A DNA stretch of 64,000 bases from NCBI RefSeq assembly GCF_007197555.1, contig NZ_CP041614.1, positions 6,006,001 to 6,070,000 of the forward strand, written 5' to 3'. A model generated the notes under the pieces. That model was not told the origin of the DNA. It saw nothing but the letters and a program-made list of their open reading frames with translations, and made no database searches. Origin of the DNA: Shewanella psychropiezotolerans (GTDB lineage: Bacteria > Pseudomonadota > Gammaproteobacteria > Enterobacterales > Shewanellaceae). A program made the position numbers and the translations under genes. Of this stretch, positions 20,983 through 31,473 are shown piece by piece (the first letter of the stretch is position 1; each line of letters starts with the position of its first letter).

Positions 20983-21008
20983 AAAATGCCAGCTAATGCT
21001 GGCATTTT
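20983..21008. terminator. Bidirectional terminator between the Crp-type gene and argA
   Basis: A perfect 11-bp stem AAAATGCCAGC / GCTGGCATTTT with a TAAT loop. It is flanked by A on one side and T on the other, so it can end both converging transcripts. Confidence 0.9.
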
Positions 21009-21030
21009 CTATCCACAGCTACTCAGAACC

Positions 21031-22350
21031 TTATAGTTCTAAGGCGAGTATCTTGGATTTTCTTTGATAGTTGTACAATTGCTTCTTCTTATCTGGCAAG
21101 GTTTCCACATCGACAATATCGAAACCCTGTTCCAGAAACCAATGAATGCTGCGCGTGGTCAGGGCAAACAATTTAGAATAGCCCCTGACCCTGGCTTGAC
21201 CGATAATATTTTTAAGCAGTATGCTCCCCCTGTCGGCATCCCGGTATTCTGGATGCACCACCAGACAGGCAAACTCACCGGCATTGTCTTCCTCGAACGG
21301 GTAAAAGGCCGCGCAGCCTATGACCAGGTTATCGCGTTCGATAAGCATAAACTGCTCAATCTCCATCTCCAGCTGCTCACGGGAACGACGGACTAGAATG
21401 CCCTTCTGCTCTAACGGACGGATCAGATCTAAGATCCCGCCTATATCGCCAATGCCGGCACGGCGCAGACGCTCGGCGCTCTCGGTTACAATCTGGGTAC
21501 CTATACCATCTCTGGAGAAGAGCTCCTGCAACAAGGCACCATCATCCAGATAACTAACAAAGTGACAACGGGAAACACCATTTCGACAGGCATCTATGCT
21601 GGCCTTGAGAAAGGCTTTAGTACCTGGACAGACACTCGAGCTTAAGTCTAAATCGTTCAAGATAGCTTGAGCATCATTTGGCATCAACTCGGCCAGCACT
21701 TGACCCGTACTATCCAGGATGCCTTTCTGTGAGCTAAAACCTATCATCTTATCGGCTTTGAGTTTCACTGCGATCTGAGTGGCGACCTCTTCGGCTGTCA
21801 GATTAAAGCTCTCTCCCGTAACTGAAGCGGCAACGGGCCCGAGTAACACTATGCTATTACTTTCCAGCTGCCCCTTGAGGCCTTGCACATCGATACGCCT
21901 GACCTTGCCACTCAGGCAATAGTCGACACCATCATCGACACCAAGAGGCTGAGCGATAACGAAATTACCACTCACCACATTGATCTGCGCCCCCTGCATC
22001 GGGGTATTACTCAGACTCATGGAGAGTCTGGCGGTGATATCCAGCTGCAGTCCACCCACAACTTGTTTAATCACCTTAAAGGCATCTTCGTCGGTGATCC
22101 TTACGCCATTGTAGTATTCAGGCAGGATGGTTTTGTCCGCCAAAGCCTCATCAATCTGCGGCCTGGCACCATGCACCAGAACAATCTTGATCCCCAGACT
22201 ATGCAAGAGGGCAATATCATTAATGATCGAACGAAATTGTTTATTAGCTAACGCCTCGCCCCCTAGCATCACCACAAAGGTCTTGCCCCTATGGGAATTG
22301 ACGTAGGAAGCTGAGTGACGAAATCCATCAACGAGTTCAGTGGTACGCAC
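21031..22350 (-). CDS. argA: N-acetylglutamate synthase
   Basis: First step of arginine synthesis, acetylating glutamate with acetyl-CoA. The 439 residues show the classical fused layout: N-terminal amino-acid-kinase-like domain ([27 protein letters not shown]) that carries arginine feedback, then a GNAT domain (about 295-435) with [20 protein letters not shown] and [11 protein letters not shown]. The start is GTG with AAGGTGAG upstream, giving the usual N-terminus [14 protein letters not shown]. Possible ArgR boxes lie about 70 bases upstream. Confidence 0.97.
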   Translation of the reverse strand: MRTTELVDGFRHSASYVNSHRGKTFVVMLGGEALANKQFRSIINDIALLHSLGIKIVLVHGARPQIDEALADKTILPEYYNGVRITDEDAFKVIKQVVGGLQLDITARLSMSLSNTPMQGAQINVVSGNFVIAQPLGVDDGVDYCLSGKVRRIDVQGLKGQLESNSIVLLGPVAASVTGESFNLTAEEVATQIAVKLKADKMIGFSSQKGILDSTGQVLAELMPNDAQAILNDLDLSSSVCPGTKAFLKASIDACRNGVSRCHFVSYLDDGALLQELFSRDGIGTQIVTESAERLRRAGIGDIGGILDLIRPLEQKGILVRRSREQLEMEIEQFMLIERDNLVIGCAAFYPFEEDNAGEFACLVVHPEYRDADRGSILLKNIIGQARVRGYSKLFALTTRSIHWFLEQGFDIVDVETLPDKKKQLYNYQRKSKILALEL

Positions 22351-22420
22351 GAATATATTCTCACCTTAATTCATTTATGCAAAACTGACGGCCACAGCCG
22401 TAGGTTATAACAAACATGAT

Positions 22421-22459
22421 ATTGCATTTTAATTCAAAATAAAAGCATTTATATTTAAT
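22421..22459 (-). promoter_or_regulatory. Possible tandem ArgR boxes upstream of argA
   Basis: ATTGCATTTTAATTCAAA followed closely by AAAGCATTTATATTTAAT. Both resemble the AT-rich 18-bp ARG box with outer TGAAT/ATTCA-like half sites, and paired boxes are the norm upstream of arginine genes. The match is partial and judged by eye. Confidence 0.4.
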
Positions 22460-22591
22460 CGTGGATATGTAAAAACTGTTTTAAAATAGGGCACGGACTA
22501 ATAAAATGAAAATAACACAAATGAATAACAATTTAGATTATTCATCTTACTCGATCTACATGACAATGCGTTGAACAAACTAAATTTTAAG

Positions 22592-22620
22592 CAAAAAAAA
22601 ACCCCTGAATCAGGGGCTTT
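22592..22620 (-). terminator. Terminator of the rpmBG operon
   Basis: CCCCTGA / TCAGGGG stem with a one-base loop region. On the minus strand it is followed by a run of nine T. It lies 23 bases after the rpmG stop codon. Confidence 0.93.
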
Positions 22621-22642
22621 AGTAGAAGTTAGCAACAAGTTA

Positions 22643-22816
22643 TTACTTGATTTTAGCTTCTTTGTACATAACGTGCTTACGGATAACGGGATCAAATTTC
22701 TTGATTTCCATCTTTTCAGGCATGTTACGTTTGTTCTTTTCAGTCGTGTAGAAATGACCAGTCTTAGCGCTAGAAACTAGCTTGATCTTCTCACGATTAC
22801 CTTTAGATTTAGCCAT
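22643..22816 (-). CDS. rpmG: 50S ribosomal protein L33
   Basis: A 57-residue ribosomal protein, read on the minus strand: [19 protein letters not shown], then [12 protein letters not shown], and ending VMYKEAKIK. Length and sequence match L33 of gammaproteobacteria; only the first residues lack the zinc-binding cysteines of the C+ form, so it is the C-minus type. It lies six bases after rpmB and shares its transcript. Confidence 0.97.
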   Translation of the reverse strand: MAKSKGNREKIKLVSSAKTGHFYTTEKNKRNMPEKMEIKKFDPVIRKHVMYKEAKIK

Positions 22817-22822
22817 GGTTTA

Positions 22823-23059
22823 TTATACCTTCTCGCCGCGTGCACGAAGTTCTGCAACAACAACTTCAATACCTTTCTTATCGATAATACGCATACCTTT
22901 AGGGGTAAGACGTAGCTTAACGAAGCGCTTCTCGCCTTCTAACCAAAAACGATGGTTTTGTAGGTTAGGTAAAAAACGACGACGCGTAGAATTCTTCGCG
23001 TGCGAGCGGTTGTTACCAACCATCGGCTTCTTGCCAGTTACTTGGCATACTCTTGACAT
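22823..23059 (-). CDS. rpmB: 50S ribosomal protein L28
   Basis: 78 residues, the same length as in E. coli: [20 protein letters not shown] near the start and a typical [18 protein letters not shown] chose the inner ATG because GGAGAAG precedes it and it gives the canonical N-terminus; an upstream in-frame Met would add five residues. First gene of the rpmB-rpmG operon. Confidence 0.97.
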   Translation of the reverse strand: MSRVCQVTGKKPMVGNNRSHAKNSTRRRFLPNLQNHRFWLEGEKRFVKLRLTPKGMRIIDKKGIEVVVAELRARGEKV

Positions 23060-23152
23060 GTCAATCTTCTCCAAAACAAAATATTTTTAACGCTCGAGCA
23101 TTAATGCACCTCGAACACGGCCGTCGCCTGAGGCACACAACAGAGGGCGCAT

Positions 23153-23181
23153 TTTATACAGGATCTAAAAGCAAAGATCAA
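23153..23181 (-). promoter_or_regulatory. Probable rpmBG promoter
   Basis: On the minus strand TTGATC (23181-23176), a 17-base spacer and TATAAA (23158-23153) form a near-consensus sigma-70 promoter about 95 bases before rpmB. It overlaps the region just before the radC stop codon. Confidence 0.65.
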
Positions 23182-23188
23182 GGAATAG

Positions 23189-23866
23189 TTAGTCTATCCA
23201 TCCCCGCTCTGCAAATGAAACTATCTCGCGATCGCCTACAACCATATGGTCTAACAAGGAAACATCTATGGTTGCCAAGGCACACTTTAATCGCTCAGTA
23301 ATTCGCCTATCGGCCAGGCTTGGCTCCGCAACTCCAGATGGATGGTTGTGGCAGACAATCACGGCCGCGGCTTTTTTCTCAAGCACCAGACACACCACAT
23401 CTCGTGGATAAACTGACGCTGAATCTATGGTGCCGCGGAATAATTCAACAAACTGAATGACTCGGTGCTGACTGTCCAACAACAAAATGGCGAACACTTC
23501 ATAGGCACGATCCCGTAATTGTCTCATTAAATAGTCCCGAGTTAAATCAGGATCACTCAATATTTTGCCTCTTTTTAACTTTTCCGCCGAAATCCGGGTA
23601 CTAAACTCAGCCGCAGCCTGAATCTGAGCAAACTTTACCGGCCCCATACCAGGTAATTTACAGACCTCCTGCTGAGAGGCCTTCAGTAGCTCCCTGAGCC
23701 CGCCGAACTCTGCGATTAGATTCCGAGCCAACTCAACGGCACTCAATCCCTTTAAGCCATTTCTAAGCACCACAGCTAACAGCTCAGAATCTGATAACTG
23801 ACCGGCCCCATGGCTCAACAGTTTATCCCGCGGCCCCTCTCCTGACGGCCAATCTTTGATCCCCAT
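23189..23866 (-). CDS. radC: RadC-family JAB-domain protein
   Basis: 225 residues with an N-terminal helix-hairpin-helix-like part (SDSELLAVVLRNG, LPGMGPVKFAQ) and a C-terminal JAB/MPN metalloprotease-like domain. The metal motif HNHPSG with a downstream Asp (SLADRRIT) is intact. The ATG at 23866 is chosen because AGGAGGGG precedes it and MGIKDWP is the usual start. The name radC is historical; its biochemical role in DNA repair is not established. It diverges from coaBC. Confidence 0.93.
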   Translation of the reverse strand: MGIKDWPSGEGPRDKLLSHGAGQLSDSELLAVVLRNGLKGLSAVELARNLIAEFGGLRELLKASQQEVCKLPGMGPVKFAQIQAAAEFSTRISAEKLKRGKILSDPDLTRDYLMRQLRDRAYEVFAILLLDSQHRVIQFVELFRGTIDSASVYPRDVVCLVLEKKAAAVIVCHNHPSGVAEPSLADRRITERLKCALATIDVSLLDHMVVGDREIVSFAERGWID

Positions 23867-24020
23867 CACCCCTCCTTGCGTGATTTTCAACTTATGCTGA
23901 GTATGGTCGAGTTTTCTAAAACTTGTATCCTCCACAGCCTAAGCTTTGTGATATCTTAGGCTGCAATTCAATTTAGCGACTGCATTGTTTCTCATAGGTC
24001 ATCCTTATGAGCCACGGTCT

Positions 24021-25262
24021 ATGAGCAAAAGTATGAGCCAAAGTAAGACTTCAAGCCCAACCAATAAAAATATCCTACTCGCTATAGGCGGCGGAATAGC
24101 GGCCTATAAATCAGCCGATCTTATCCGACGCTTAAAAGAGCGTGGCTTCGACGTACGTGTTGTGATGAGTCAGAGTGCGAAGGAATTTATCACTCCGCTT
24201 ACCTTGCAAGCCTTATCGGGATATCCGGTGGCATCGGACCTACTCGACACCGCAGCTGAAGCGGCCATGGGTCATATAGAGCTGGCTCGATGGGCGGATC
24301 TGGTGATTGTCGCCCCGGCAACTGCCAACCTGATAGCCCGAATCAATGCAGGTATGGCCGATGAGCTTATTACCACCACTTGCTTAGCTACCGAGGCCCC
24401 AATGATACTCTGCCCGGCGATGAACCAGCAGATGTATCGTAATCAGGCGACACAAGATAACCTGGCAAACTTAGCCAAACGCGGTCTTAAGATTTGGGGA
24501 CCCGCATCGGGCAGCCAGGCCTGTGGCGAAATAGGCCCTGGACGCATGCTCGAACCTTTAGATATCGTCGCTCTGGCAATGCAATTTTTCGCGCCTAAAT
24601 TACTGGCGGGCCACTCACTACTGCTGACAGCCGGACCGACACGGGAAGCAATCGATCCTGTGCGTTATATCTCCAATCATAGCTCGGGCAAAATGGGCTT
24701 CGCCATCGCTAAAGCGGCGGCCGACATGGGCGCCGAGGTCACCTTAATCTCCGGACCAGTCAACCTGACGACACCAGCTGGAGTCAAACGAGTCGATGTT
24801 ATCTCGACCCAAGACATGCTTGATGCTGTGATGAGCCGAGTCGATAGTCACGATATTTTCATCGGCTGCGCCGCCGTAGCCGATTATCGAGTGGCAGATG
24901 TCGCAACGGATAAGATAAAAAAATCATCCTCCAATATGCAGCTTGCCTTGGTAAGAAATCCTGATATCTTAGCCACCGTTGCCAGCCATAGTCCAAGACC
25001 ATTTACCTTAGGGTTCGCCGCCGAGACCCAAGATGTCGAACGCTACGCTAAAGATAAACTAGTGCGCAAGAAACTCGATATGATTGCCGCCAATGATGTG
25101 TCTAATCCTGAACTGGGTTTCAATGCCGACAACAATGCACTCAAGGTCATTTGGGCTAAGGGCCAAGAAGATCTTCCGGCAACCGATAAGCAAACCTTGG
25201 CCAGCCAACTACTCGCCATTGTCGCCAAACGAATAGCCATTTTAAAAGATGACAAGAAATGA
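24021..25262 (+). CDS. coaBC: Bifunctional phosphopantothenoylcysteine decarboxylase / synthetase
   Basis: Two consecutive steps of coenzyme A synthesis. The N-terminal flavoprotein domain (CoaC) shows [16 protein letters not shown], the [10 protein letters not shown] active-site His region and [10 protein letters not shown]. The C-terminal CoaB domain shows [20 protein letters not shown] and CAAVADYRV. From the ATG at 24021 the length is 413 residues, close to the E. coli enzyme. Upstream in-frame TTG is less likely. The stop overlaps the dut start (ATGA). Confidence 0.96.
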   Translation: MSKSMSQSKTSSPTNKNILLAIGGGIAAYKSADLIRRLKERGFDVRVVMSQSAKEFITPLTLQALSGYPVASDLLDTAAEAAMGHIELARWADLVIVAPATANLIARINAGMADELITTTCLATEAPMILCPAMNQQMYRNQATQDNLANLAKRGLKIWGPASGSQACGEIGPGRMLEPLDIVALAMQFFAPKLLAGHSLLLTAGPTREAIDPVRYISNHSSGKMGFAIAKAAADMGAEVTLISGPVNLTTPAGVKRVDVISTQDMLDAVMSRVDSHDIFIGCAAVADYRVADVATDKIKKSSSNMQLALVRNPDILATVASHSPRPFTLGFAAETQDVERYAKDKLVRKKLDMIAANDVSNPELGFNADNNALKVIWAKGQEDLPATDKQTLASQLLAIVAKRIAILKDDKK

Positions 25263-25717
25263 AGACACCCATAGAAATCAAAATTCTCGATTCACGTATC
25301 GGTTCACAGTACCCCCTCCCCGCCTACGCAACACCAGGCAGTGCGGGTATGGACCTTAGGGCCATGATTGAGACAAGTATAATCGTCGAGCCGGGTGAAA
25401 CTATCTTAATTCCAACCGGTATTTCGATTCATGTTGCCGATCCTGGACTTGCGGCCATGATTTTACCGCGCTCGGGCCTGGGTCATAAACATGGCATAGT
25501 GCTTGGAAATTTAGTTGGCCTGATCGACTCCGACTACCAAGGCCCTCTTATGGTCTCTTGCTGGAACAGAGGCAGTGAACCTTTTACCTTAGAGATAGGT
25601 GACAGATTAGCCCAACTGGTGTTTGTACCGGTAATGCAGGCTGAATTTAAGCTTGTCGATGAATTTGATAATTCAAGTCGTGGCGAAGGTGGCTTTGGCC
25701 ACTCAGGTACCAAATAG
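25259..25717 (+). CDS. dut: Deoxyuridine triphosphatase (dUTPase)
   Basis: Hydrolyses dUTP to dUMP, keeping uracil out of DNA and feeding thymidylate synthesis. 152 residues with all five dUTPase motifs: [38 protein letters not shown] and the C-terminal P-loop-like [10 protein letters not shown]. It overlaps coaBC by four bases, implying translational coupling, and is followed by slmA, an order common in gammaproteobacteria. Confidence 0.98.
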   Translation: MKTPIEIKILDSRIGSQYPLPAYATPGSAGMDLRAMIETSIIVEPGETILIPTGISIHVADPGLAAMILPRSGLGHKHGIVLGNLVGLIDSDYQGPLMVSCWNRGSEPFTLEIGDRLAQLVFVPVMQAEFKLVDEFDNSSRGEGGFGHSGTK

Positions 25718-25850
25718 CAAAACACCCTATAGCTAGATATTAGCTAGCTGAGTGTGATCAATAAGAGTGACATTCACTTGCCCAAGACCCATTCAAAGGT
25801 AAATGAAGATATCACCTAGCTCCTGTCGTATTCGAGTGAAGGAAAACTAA

Positions 25851-26444
25851 ATGGCTGCAAGCCCTAAAATTAATCGCCGCGAACATATTCTCCAATGTCT
25901 AGCCACCATGCTAGAAACCAATCCAGGACAAAGAATTACCACAGCCAAACTCGCTGCCGAAGTTGGTGTATCCGAGGCGGCCTTGTATCGTCACTTCCCG
26001 AGTAAGGCCCGCATGTTTGAGGGTTTGATAGACTTTATCGAAGAGTCGCTACTTTCACGCATCAACCTCATCATGGATGAAGAGAAAGACACCATGAAAC
26101 GCTGCCAGTTATTGCTGCAACTGCTGCTTATCTTCTCCGAGCGTAACCCGGGGATCTCTCGAATTCTCAATGGCGACGCCCTTTTGGGTGAAAATGAACG
26201 CCTGCGCAGCCGGGTTAATTTGATATTTTGTAAGATAGAGACCCACCTGAAACAGATCCTCCGAGAGAAGACTTTACGTGAAGGCAAGGGTTTCAAACTG
26301 GACGAGGCGATTCTGGCGAATCTATTACTCGCCGTCGCCGAAGGACGGATCGCTCAATTTGTTCGCAGCGAATTCAAGCAAAAACCGACTCAGCACTTCG
26401 ACCAACAGTGGATATTTATTCAACAGCAACTGCTACAAAGTTAA
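25851..26444 (+). CDS. slmA: Nucleoid occlusion factor SlmA
   Basis: TetR-family DNA-binding protein that blocks FtsZ assembly over the nucleoid. 197 residues, matching the family. The N-terminal helix-turn-helix reads [20 protein letters not shown] (about residues 30-49), followed by [15 protein letters not shown] and the C-terminal [14 protein letters not shown]. Position after dut supports the assignment. Confidence 0.96.
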   Translation: MAASPKINRREHILQCLATMLETNPGQRITTAKLAAEVGVSEAALYRHFPSKARMFEGLIDFIEESLLSRINLIMDEEKDTMKRCQLLLQLLLIFSERNPGISRILNGDALLGENERLRSRVNLIFCKIETHLKQILREKTLREGKGFKLDEAILANLLLAVAEGRIAQFVRSEFKQKPTQHFDQQWIFIQQQLLQS

Positions 26445-26582
26445 CCCCATATACCCTATAGCAGCCTGTATAAAGGCTGCTGCTCCCAAAGAAAATTAAT
26501 TGCAGATCCTAACCGTTTACTTTACCCTCCTCATTTAACGCATTCGCAAAAACCAACGATCTCACGTAACAATGATATCTCT

Positions 26583-26819
26583 ATGAAACTAATTAGCTGT
26601 TTTAGTTTTACCTAGGGATATATACGTAAAATGAATAGAAACTTGTAACACGGATGTCTCAATGAAACTAATTAGTTGTTTTAGTTTTACCTAGGGATAT
26701 ATACGTAAAATGAATAGAAACTTGTAACACGGATGTCTCAATGAAACTAATTAGTTGTTTTAGTTTTACCTAGGGATATATACGTAAAATTAATAGAAAC
26801 TTGTAACAAGGATGTCTCA
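26583..26819 (+). repeat. Three tandem copies of the S9 peptidase start region
   Basis: 79-bp units start at 26583, 26662 and 26741, and the true gene start at 26820 continues the series. Each unit has the gene's own first codons, ATGAAACTAATTA, then TTTTAGTTTTACC, then an immediate TAG. It therefore encodes MKLISCFSFT and stops; the real gene reads MKLIKWFSFTC. The last two copies and the gene also share GGATGTCTCA directly before the ATG, giving repeated initiation sites. The second and third units are almost identical. Confidence 0.93.
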
Positions 26820-28784
26820 ATGAAACTAATTAAGTGGTTTAGTTTTACCTGCCTACTGCTAAATAGTCTGATAGGCCAAGCTCAAACAAATGATCTCATT
26901 GCCAAATTTAGCCGATCCACCGAATACTCTAATGTAAAAATATCTCCTAATGGAGAATACCTTAGTGTCTTGACCTCAAAAGAGGGAAAGAAAATGCTAA
27001 TGATATTAGACGCCATCTCCAAAAAACCAATTAACGTTATTCATTTTCCCGGAAATGCTCAAGTTGGCAACTACGAATGGGTCAATCATGAGCGCATCGT
27101 TTTACAAAAAGAATACCTGAAAGGTTGGAAAGACCACCCACAATACTATGGCGAATTAATGGCTGTAAATGCCGATGGTTCCCAAGCTAAATACCTTTTT
27201 GGCTATAAAGGTGGTGAAATGCAAACGGGATCTAGGCTGAAAAAAAATACCCCCATTCGTGCCACAGCTTATATCTTAGACCCCTTGCCTAAAGATGAAC
27301 GTTTCATGCTAGTTCAGGCACTGCCTTGGGGCTCAGGGGGAAGTAATACGGCAGAAAACCGACAAAGGGTCTATAAAGTTGATGTGTATAAGGGCACCCG
27401 TAAAAAAATTACCACATCCCCTATTCCTTATGCCAGATTCCTCAATGACGATGAGGGCAAGGTCCACTTTGTCAGTGGTACAAGAGATTACATTAGCTAC
27501 ACACTGTTTTATCGACAAGATAGTAAATGGGTAGATACAGATAAACTCAATCTAAACCTGAGCCAGATGAGCCCTATCGCTTTTGGCGAAAATAGCGACA
27601 GTGTTTATGTTGTAGGCAGTGAAAATGGCAAACCTAAAGGCGTGTATCTTGTCAACATTAAAACGGGCACAAAAAAACTAATAAGCCAAGATGAAATTGT
27701 CGACCCGAGCAACATCTGGCTTAATAAAATAAGTAAAAAACTCTACGCCGTTGAGTATGAAAATGGCTATCCGACCTATGAGTTTGTCGATAAAAAAGAT
27801 ACACACGCTAAATATGTTAAGCAATTACTCGCTTCATTACCGGGACATCAGATCCATCTAGTCAGTGAAACTAACGATGGCAGCCAGTTTATAATCAAAG
27901 CATTTAACGATAGGAATCCAGGAGATTACTATCTGTTCAACAGCAAAACGGTAAGGCTTGAGTATCTTGTTTCTCAAAAAAAATGGCTTGACCCAGAGCT
28001 GATGGCTGAGGTTAAACCTATCACTTTCACCAGCCGAGACGGCAAGCAGATCCATGGCTACCTCACTCTACCCAACGGCAAGGAAGCCAAGGATTTACCT
28101 CTGGTAGTCAACCCACATGGCGGTCCACATGGGCCAAGGGATTGGTGGGGATTCGACACGCAAAACCAATTAATAGCCAGCCAAGGTGCAGCCGTACTTC
28201 AGGTCAACTTTAGAGGCTCTGGTGGCTACGGATCCAGCTTTGAATATGCTGGTCACCAAAAGTGGGGAACTGAGATTCAGTATGACATAATAGATGCCAC
28301 TCGCTATGTAATCGAACAGGGATATGTCGACAAAGAGCGGATCTGTATCGTCGGCGGAAGCTTCGGCGGATACTCGGCATTACAAAGCTCTATTATCGAA
28401 CCCGACTTATTTAAGTGTGCGATTGGTTTCGCTGGCGTCTATGATCTTGAACTTATGTTTGAAGAGGGCGATGTTCAAGGACGAAAAGCCGGCAGAAAAT
28501 ACCTGACAGAAGTGCTTGGCACCGACGAAGCAGCTCTAGCTAAGATGTCTCCAAGCCATAATGTCGATAAACTCAAAGCTAAATTGTTATTAGTGCACGG
28601 AGGAGAAGACGAGCGCGCTCCTATAGAGCAGCTTGAGTCTCTTGAAGATGCACTGAAAGAAATCAACTACCCCTATGAAAAGTTGATCATGGATGATGAA
28701 GGCCACGGTTTCTATAATGATGAACACCAAGAGAAATATTACAAACTTATGATGGCTTTCCTAGAAACTAATCTCAAATTATAA
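26820..28784 (+). CDS. S9-family prolyl oligopeptidase-type peptidase
   Basis: A 654-residue exported serine peptidase: signal peptide ending near GQAQT, a seven-bladed-propeller-type N-terminal region (about 25-390) and an alpha/beta-hydrolase domain. The nucleophile is Ser514 in GGSFGGYS. The acid is in GGEDERAP (about residue 597) and the His in DEGHGF (about residue 628). The HGGPHGPRD oxyanion region is also present. It likely cleaves small peptides in the periplasm; specificity is not visible. The codon use and A-rich 5' half differ somewhat from neighbouring housekeeping genes. Its 5' end was copied three times upstream. Confidence 0.92.
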   Translation: MKLIKWFSFTCLLLNSLIGQAQTNDLIAKFSRSTEYSNVKISPNGEYLSVLTSKEGKKMLMILDAISKKPINVIHFPGNAQVGNYEWVNHERIVLQKEYLKGWKDHPQYYGELMAVNADGSQAKYLFGYKGGEMQTGSRLKKNTPIRATAYILDPLPKDERFMLVQALPWGSGGSNTAENRQRVYKVDVYKGTRKKITTSPIPYARFLNDDEGKVHFVSGTRDYISYTLFYRQDSKWVDTDKLNLNLSQMSPIAFGENSDSVYVVGSENGKPKGVYLVNIKTGTKKLISQDEIVDPSNIWLNKISKKLYAVEYENGYPTYEFVDKKDTHAKYVKQLLASLPGHQIHLVSETNDGSQFIIKAFNDRNPGDYYLFNSKTVRLEYLVSQKKWLDPELMAEVKPITFTSRDGKQIHGYLTLPNGKEAKDLPLVVNPHGGPHGPRDWWGFDTQNQLIASQGAAVLQVNFRGSGGYGSSFEYAGHQKWGTEIQYDIIDATRYVIEQGYVDKERICIVGGSFGGYSALQSSIIEPDLFKCAIGFAGVYDLELMFEEGDVQGRKAGRKYLTEVLGTDEAALAKMSPSHNVDKLKAKLLLVHGGEDERAPIEQLESLEDALKEINYPYEKLIMDDEGHGFYNDEHQEKYYKLMMAFLETNLKL

Positions 28785-28801
28785 CCGTTAATTAACACTT
28801 C

Positions 28802-28828
28802 AAGCCGATTGGCTCAATCGGCTTTTTT
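28802..28828 (+). terminator. Terminator of the S9 peptidase gene
   Basis: AAGCCGATT / AATCGGCTT stem, 5-base loop, then a run of T. It begins 18 bases after the stop codon. Confidence 0.92.
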
Positions 28829-29010
28829 GCTATTCCCACACAGTTTCAGGGTATAATTTATCGTCGATTCAGGGTATCCTCCATCTCTGTTTGTTATTCT
28901 AATATAATGCTAACTAGCCCATGGCTTTTAGCTAAACGAAATTAACACTCGATATTTACAGCCATAAAAACGTACCGGAAATAACCACTATCTGGATAGT
29001 GGAGGAAACT

Positions 29011-29670
29011 ATGACATCGAAAGAAGCACAGCTCAGTGAGTCAGCACTACAAGTTCAAACGGCATTATTAGCCCGAGGACTCGAGACACCTATGCTACCT
29101 TCAGAATTTAGCGCAGAGGAACGTAAGGAGAGGATCGAACATCATATGCGCGAGATCTTAACCTTGATGTCTCTGGATCTAACCGATGACAGTCTGGTCG
29201 ATACCCCACGTAGAATCGCCAAGATGTATGTGGATGAGATATTTTCCGGCTTAGATTACGCCAACTTTCCTAAGATCACCGTCATCGAAAATAAGATGGG
29301 CTTCGATGAGATGGTTAAGGTCAAAGATATCAGCCTAACCAGTACCTGTGAGCATCATCTGGTCACCATAGATGGTTTCGCGACCGTGGCTTACCTGCCA
29401 CGCAAGAACATCATAGGTCTGTCTAAGATTAACCGTATCGTACGCTTCTTTGCCCAACGCCCCCAGGTGCAAGAACGCCTCACTCAACAGGTGTTAGTAG
29501 CTTTACAGACTCTGCTTGAGACAAAAGATGTGGCGGTGAAAATGGATGCGGTGCATTACTGCGTTAAGTCTCGTGGCATCATGGATTCCACCAGCTCGAC
29601 AACGACCACCGCACTAGGTGGCATATTCAAGTCAAACCCGGCGACCCGCGCTGAATTCTTAAGTAATTAA
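29011..29670 (+). CDS. folE: GTP cyclohydrolase I
   Basis: Converts GTP to dihydroneopterin triphosphate, the first step of folate synthesis. From the ATG at 29011, which has GGAGG at the right distance, it is 219 residues. Family motifs: [15 protein letters not shown], the zinc site [33 protein letters not shown] and [12 protein letters not shown] (second zinc Cys). A GTG 12 bases upstream would place the ribosome site inside the gene. Confidence 0.97.
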   Translation: MTSKEAQLSESALQVQTALLARGLETPMLPSEFSAEERKERIEHHMREILTLMSLDLTDDSLVDTPRRIAKMYVDEIFSGLDYANFPKITVIENKMGFDEMVKVKDISLTSTCEHHLVTIDGFATVAYLPRKNIIGLSKINRIVRFFAQRPQVQERLTQQVLVALQTLLETKDVAVKMDAVHYCVKSRGIMDSTSSTTTTALGGIFKSNPATRAEFLSN

Positions 29671-29680
29671 ATATAGCAGA

Positions 29681-29706
29681 TTCGAGTTTCGAGTTTCGAG
29701 TTTCGA
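29681..29706. repeat. Heptanucleotide tandem repeat after folE
   Basis: TTCGAGT occurs three times in a row followed by TTCGA. It is a short simple-sequence tract 10 bases after the folE stop codon, before the terminator. Confidence 0.85.
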
Positions 29707-29730
29707 AAAATGCTATTTCAGAAAATAAAA

Positions 29731-29755
29731 AACGCTGCATCATAAATGCAGCGTT
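29731..29755. terminator. Bidirectional terminator between folE and pyrE
   Basis: AACGCTGCAT / ATGCAGCGTT perfect 10-bp stem with a 5-base loop, flanked by A-rich and T-rich tracts, between converging genes. Confidence 0.95.
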
Positions 29756-29838
29756 TTTATTTTAGCCTTTACTCTAAGCCTGTTCGCTGGCGCTCTCGAA
29801 GTGAGCGTGCGAACGCTCTAGCACTCTAAACTTATCTT

Positions 29839-30480
29839 CTATATCCCGTACTTATCGCGATAAGCACTCACCGAGGCCAACTGCACTTCCATGCCCGGCT
29901 TTTCAGACAAGTAGTTGATCAGATCGCCCAGCTTGATGATTGAGATGATCTCACAGCCAAAGTCACGTTCAACTTCCTGAATAGCAGAGAGCTCACCCTT
30001 ACCTTTCTCTTGACGATCCAGAGCAATAAGCACGCCCGCTAGCGAAGCGTCATGAGCCTGAATGATCTCCATCGACTCACGAATCGCGGTGCCAGCGGTG
30101 ATCACATCATCGACTAGCATGACACGACCTTTTAGCTCGCTACCGACTAGGCTGCCACCTTCACCGTGCTGTTTCTTCTCTTTACGGTTAAAGCAATATG
30201 GCATATCGATATCATGGTGCTCACATAGGGCTACTGCCGTCGTGGTCGCAATTGGGATCCCTTTATAAGCAGGACCGAAAAGCAGATCATGCTCTATGCC
30301 AGAGTCGACCAAAGCAGTCGCGTAAAAACGCCCCAGACGGGCTAGATCGCGTCCGGTATTAAACAGACCAGCATTGAAAAAATAGGGACTGATACGGCCG
30401 GATTTAAGCGTAAACTCGCCAAATCTCAACACCTGACGCTCTAGGGCAAACTCGATAAACTCACGCTGATAGGCTTTCAC
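29839..30480 (-). CDS. pyrE: Orotate phosphoribosyltransferase
   Basis: Makes orotidine 5'-phosphate from orotate and PRPP in pyrimidine synthesis. 213 residues, the same as E. coli. Motifs: [19 protein letters not shown] near the start, [14 protein letters not shown], and the PRPP loop [14 protein letters not shown] near residue 120. It follows rph with an attenuator-like hairpin between them, so UTP-sensitive attenuation as in E. coli is likely. Confidence 0.98.
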   Translation of the reverse strand: MKAYQREFIEFALERQVLRFGEFTLKSGRISPYFFNAGLFNTGRDLARLGRFYATALVDSGIEHDLLFGPAYKGIPIATTTAVALCEHHDIDMPYCFNRKEKKQHGEGGSLVGSELKGRVMLVDDVITAGTAIRESMEIIQAHDASLAGVLIALDRQEKGKGELSAIQEVERDFGCEIISIIKLGDLINYLSEKPGMEVQLASVSAYRDKYGI

Positions 30481-30535
30481 AATCTCTCCTCAATTTAACT
30501 CTTTTAATATTTGTTTGAGCAACACATTCTTATTC

Positions 30536-30562
30536 AAAAAAGGACCCATTTGGGTCCTTTTT
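30536..30562 (-). terminator. pyrE attenuator hairpin
   Basis: On the minus strand AAGGACCCA / TGGGTCCTT followed by six T. It begins about 8 bases after the rph stop codon and lies 55 bases before pyrE, the position of the UTP-sensitive attenuator in enterobacterial rph-pyrE operons. Confidence 0.85.
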
Positions 30563-30566
30563 AACT

Positions 30567-31280
30567 TTAATTCAATGACGCTTTCTGTACATCGACTATT
30601 TCACGAATACCGTGCTTAGCCAGTTCTAACATACTAAGCAACTCTTCATGACTAAATGGCTCACCTTCGGCAGTCCCCTGAATCTCAATCATCTGACCGG
30701 TTTCGGTCATGACCACATTCATATCCGTTTCAGCTTCACTGTCTTCGATATATTCAAGATCGCAGATTGGCTCACCTTTATAGATACCAACACTTACCGC
30801 AGCGATAAGAAACTTAAGCGGGTTGGTTTTCAAGATACCCTTACCACGCGCCCAATTAAGCGCATCGACCAAGGCTACACAGGCGCCGGTGATAGCCGCA
30901 GTACGTGTGCCGCCATCGGCCTGAATCACGTCACAATCGATAACTATGGTGTTTTCGCCTAAGGCTTTCATATCCACGGCTGCACGTAGTGAGCGACCGA
31001 TAAGACGCTGGATCTCTTGAGTACGACCAGATTGCTTACCACGGGCCGCCTCACGGTTCATGCGAGTATGAGTCGAGCGAGGCAACATGCCATATTCAGC
31101 CGTAACCCAACCTTGGCCTTTTCCTTTAAGAAAACGAGGAACACCCACTTCGAAGCTAGCCGTACAAAGTACTTTTGTCTCGCCGAACTCGACTAAAACA
31201 GAGCCTTCAGCGTGAGCTGTAAACTGACGAGTGATCGTCACTGGGCGAGATTGAGCTGGCGTTCTGTCACTAGGGCGCAT
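30567..31280 (-). CDS. rph: Ribonuclease PH
   Basis: Phosphorolytic 3' exoribonuclease that trims tRNA precursors. 237 residues. Family motifs: [16 protein letters not shown] at the N-terminus, [17 protein letters not shown], the phosphate-binding [16 protein letters not shown], and [20 protein letters not shown]. It is intact, unlike the frameshifted rph of E. coli K-12. It is the first gene of the rph-pyrE unit and diverges from yicC. Confidence 0.98.
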   Translation of the reverse strand: MRPSDRTPAQSRPVTITRQFTAHAEGSVLVEFGETKVLCTASFEVGVPRFLKGKGQGWVTAEYGMLPRSTHTRMNREAARGKQSGRTQEIQRLIGRSLRAAVDMKALGENTIVIDCDVIQADGGTRTAAITGACVALVDALNWARGKGILKTNPLKFLIAAVSVGIYKGEPICDLEYIEDSEAETDMNVVMTETGQMIEIQGTAEGEPFSHEELLSMLELAKHGIREIVDVQKASLN

Positions 31281-31473
31281 AGATAATTCCTGTATTCATG
31301 GATCAATTGGCGATTTTTACTGCATTATTTTCGGTCAATAGTATAAGGGCATGTGGCCACGGATGCCATGTTATTTAGCCCAACAAAGTAAAGCTGCGCT
31401 GCTTTGCTTTGACCATTACAGCCATAGGTCTATAATCCCAGATCACTTTCACGGTTAAACAATTGGAAAAACC

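Noticed and set aside
22498..22780. ORFs overlapping the rpmG terminator and rpmG
   Set aside because: They are shadows of the real L33 gene and its terminator on the other strand.
26583..26819. Short peptides MKLISCFSFT as a separate gene family
   Set aside because: They are truncated copies of the S9 peptidase start; kept only as a repeat and an open regulatory question.
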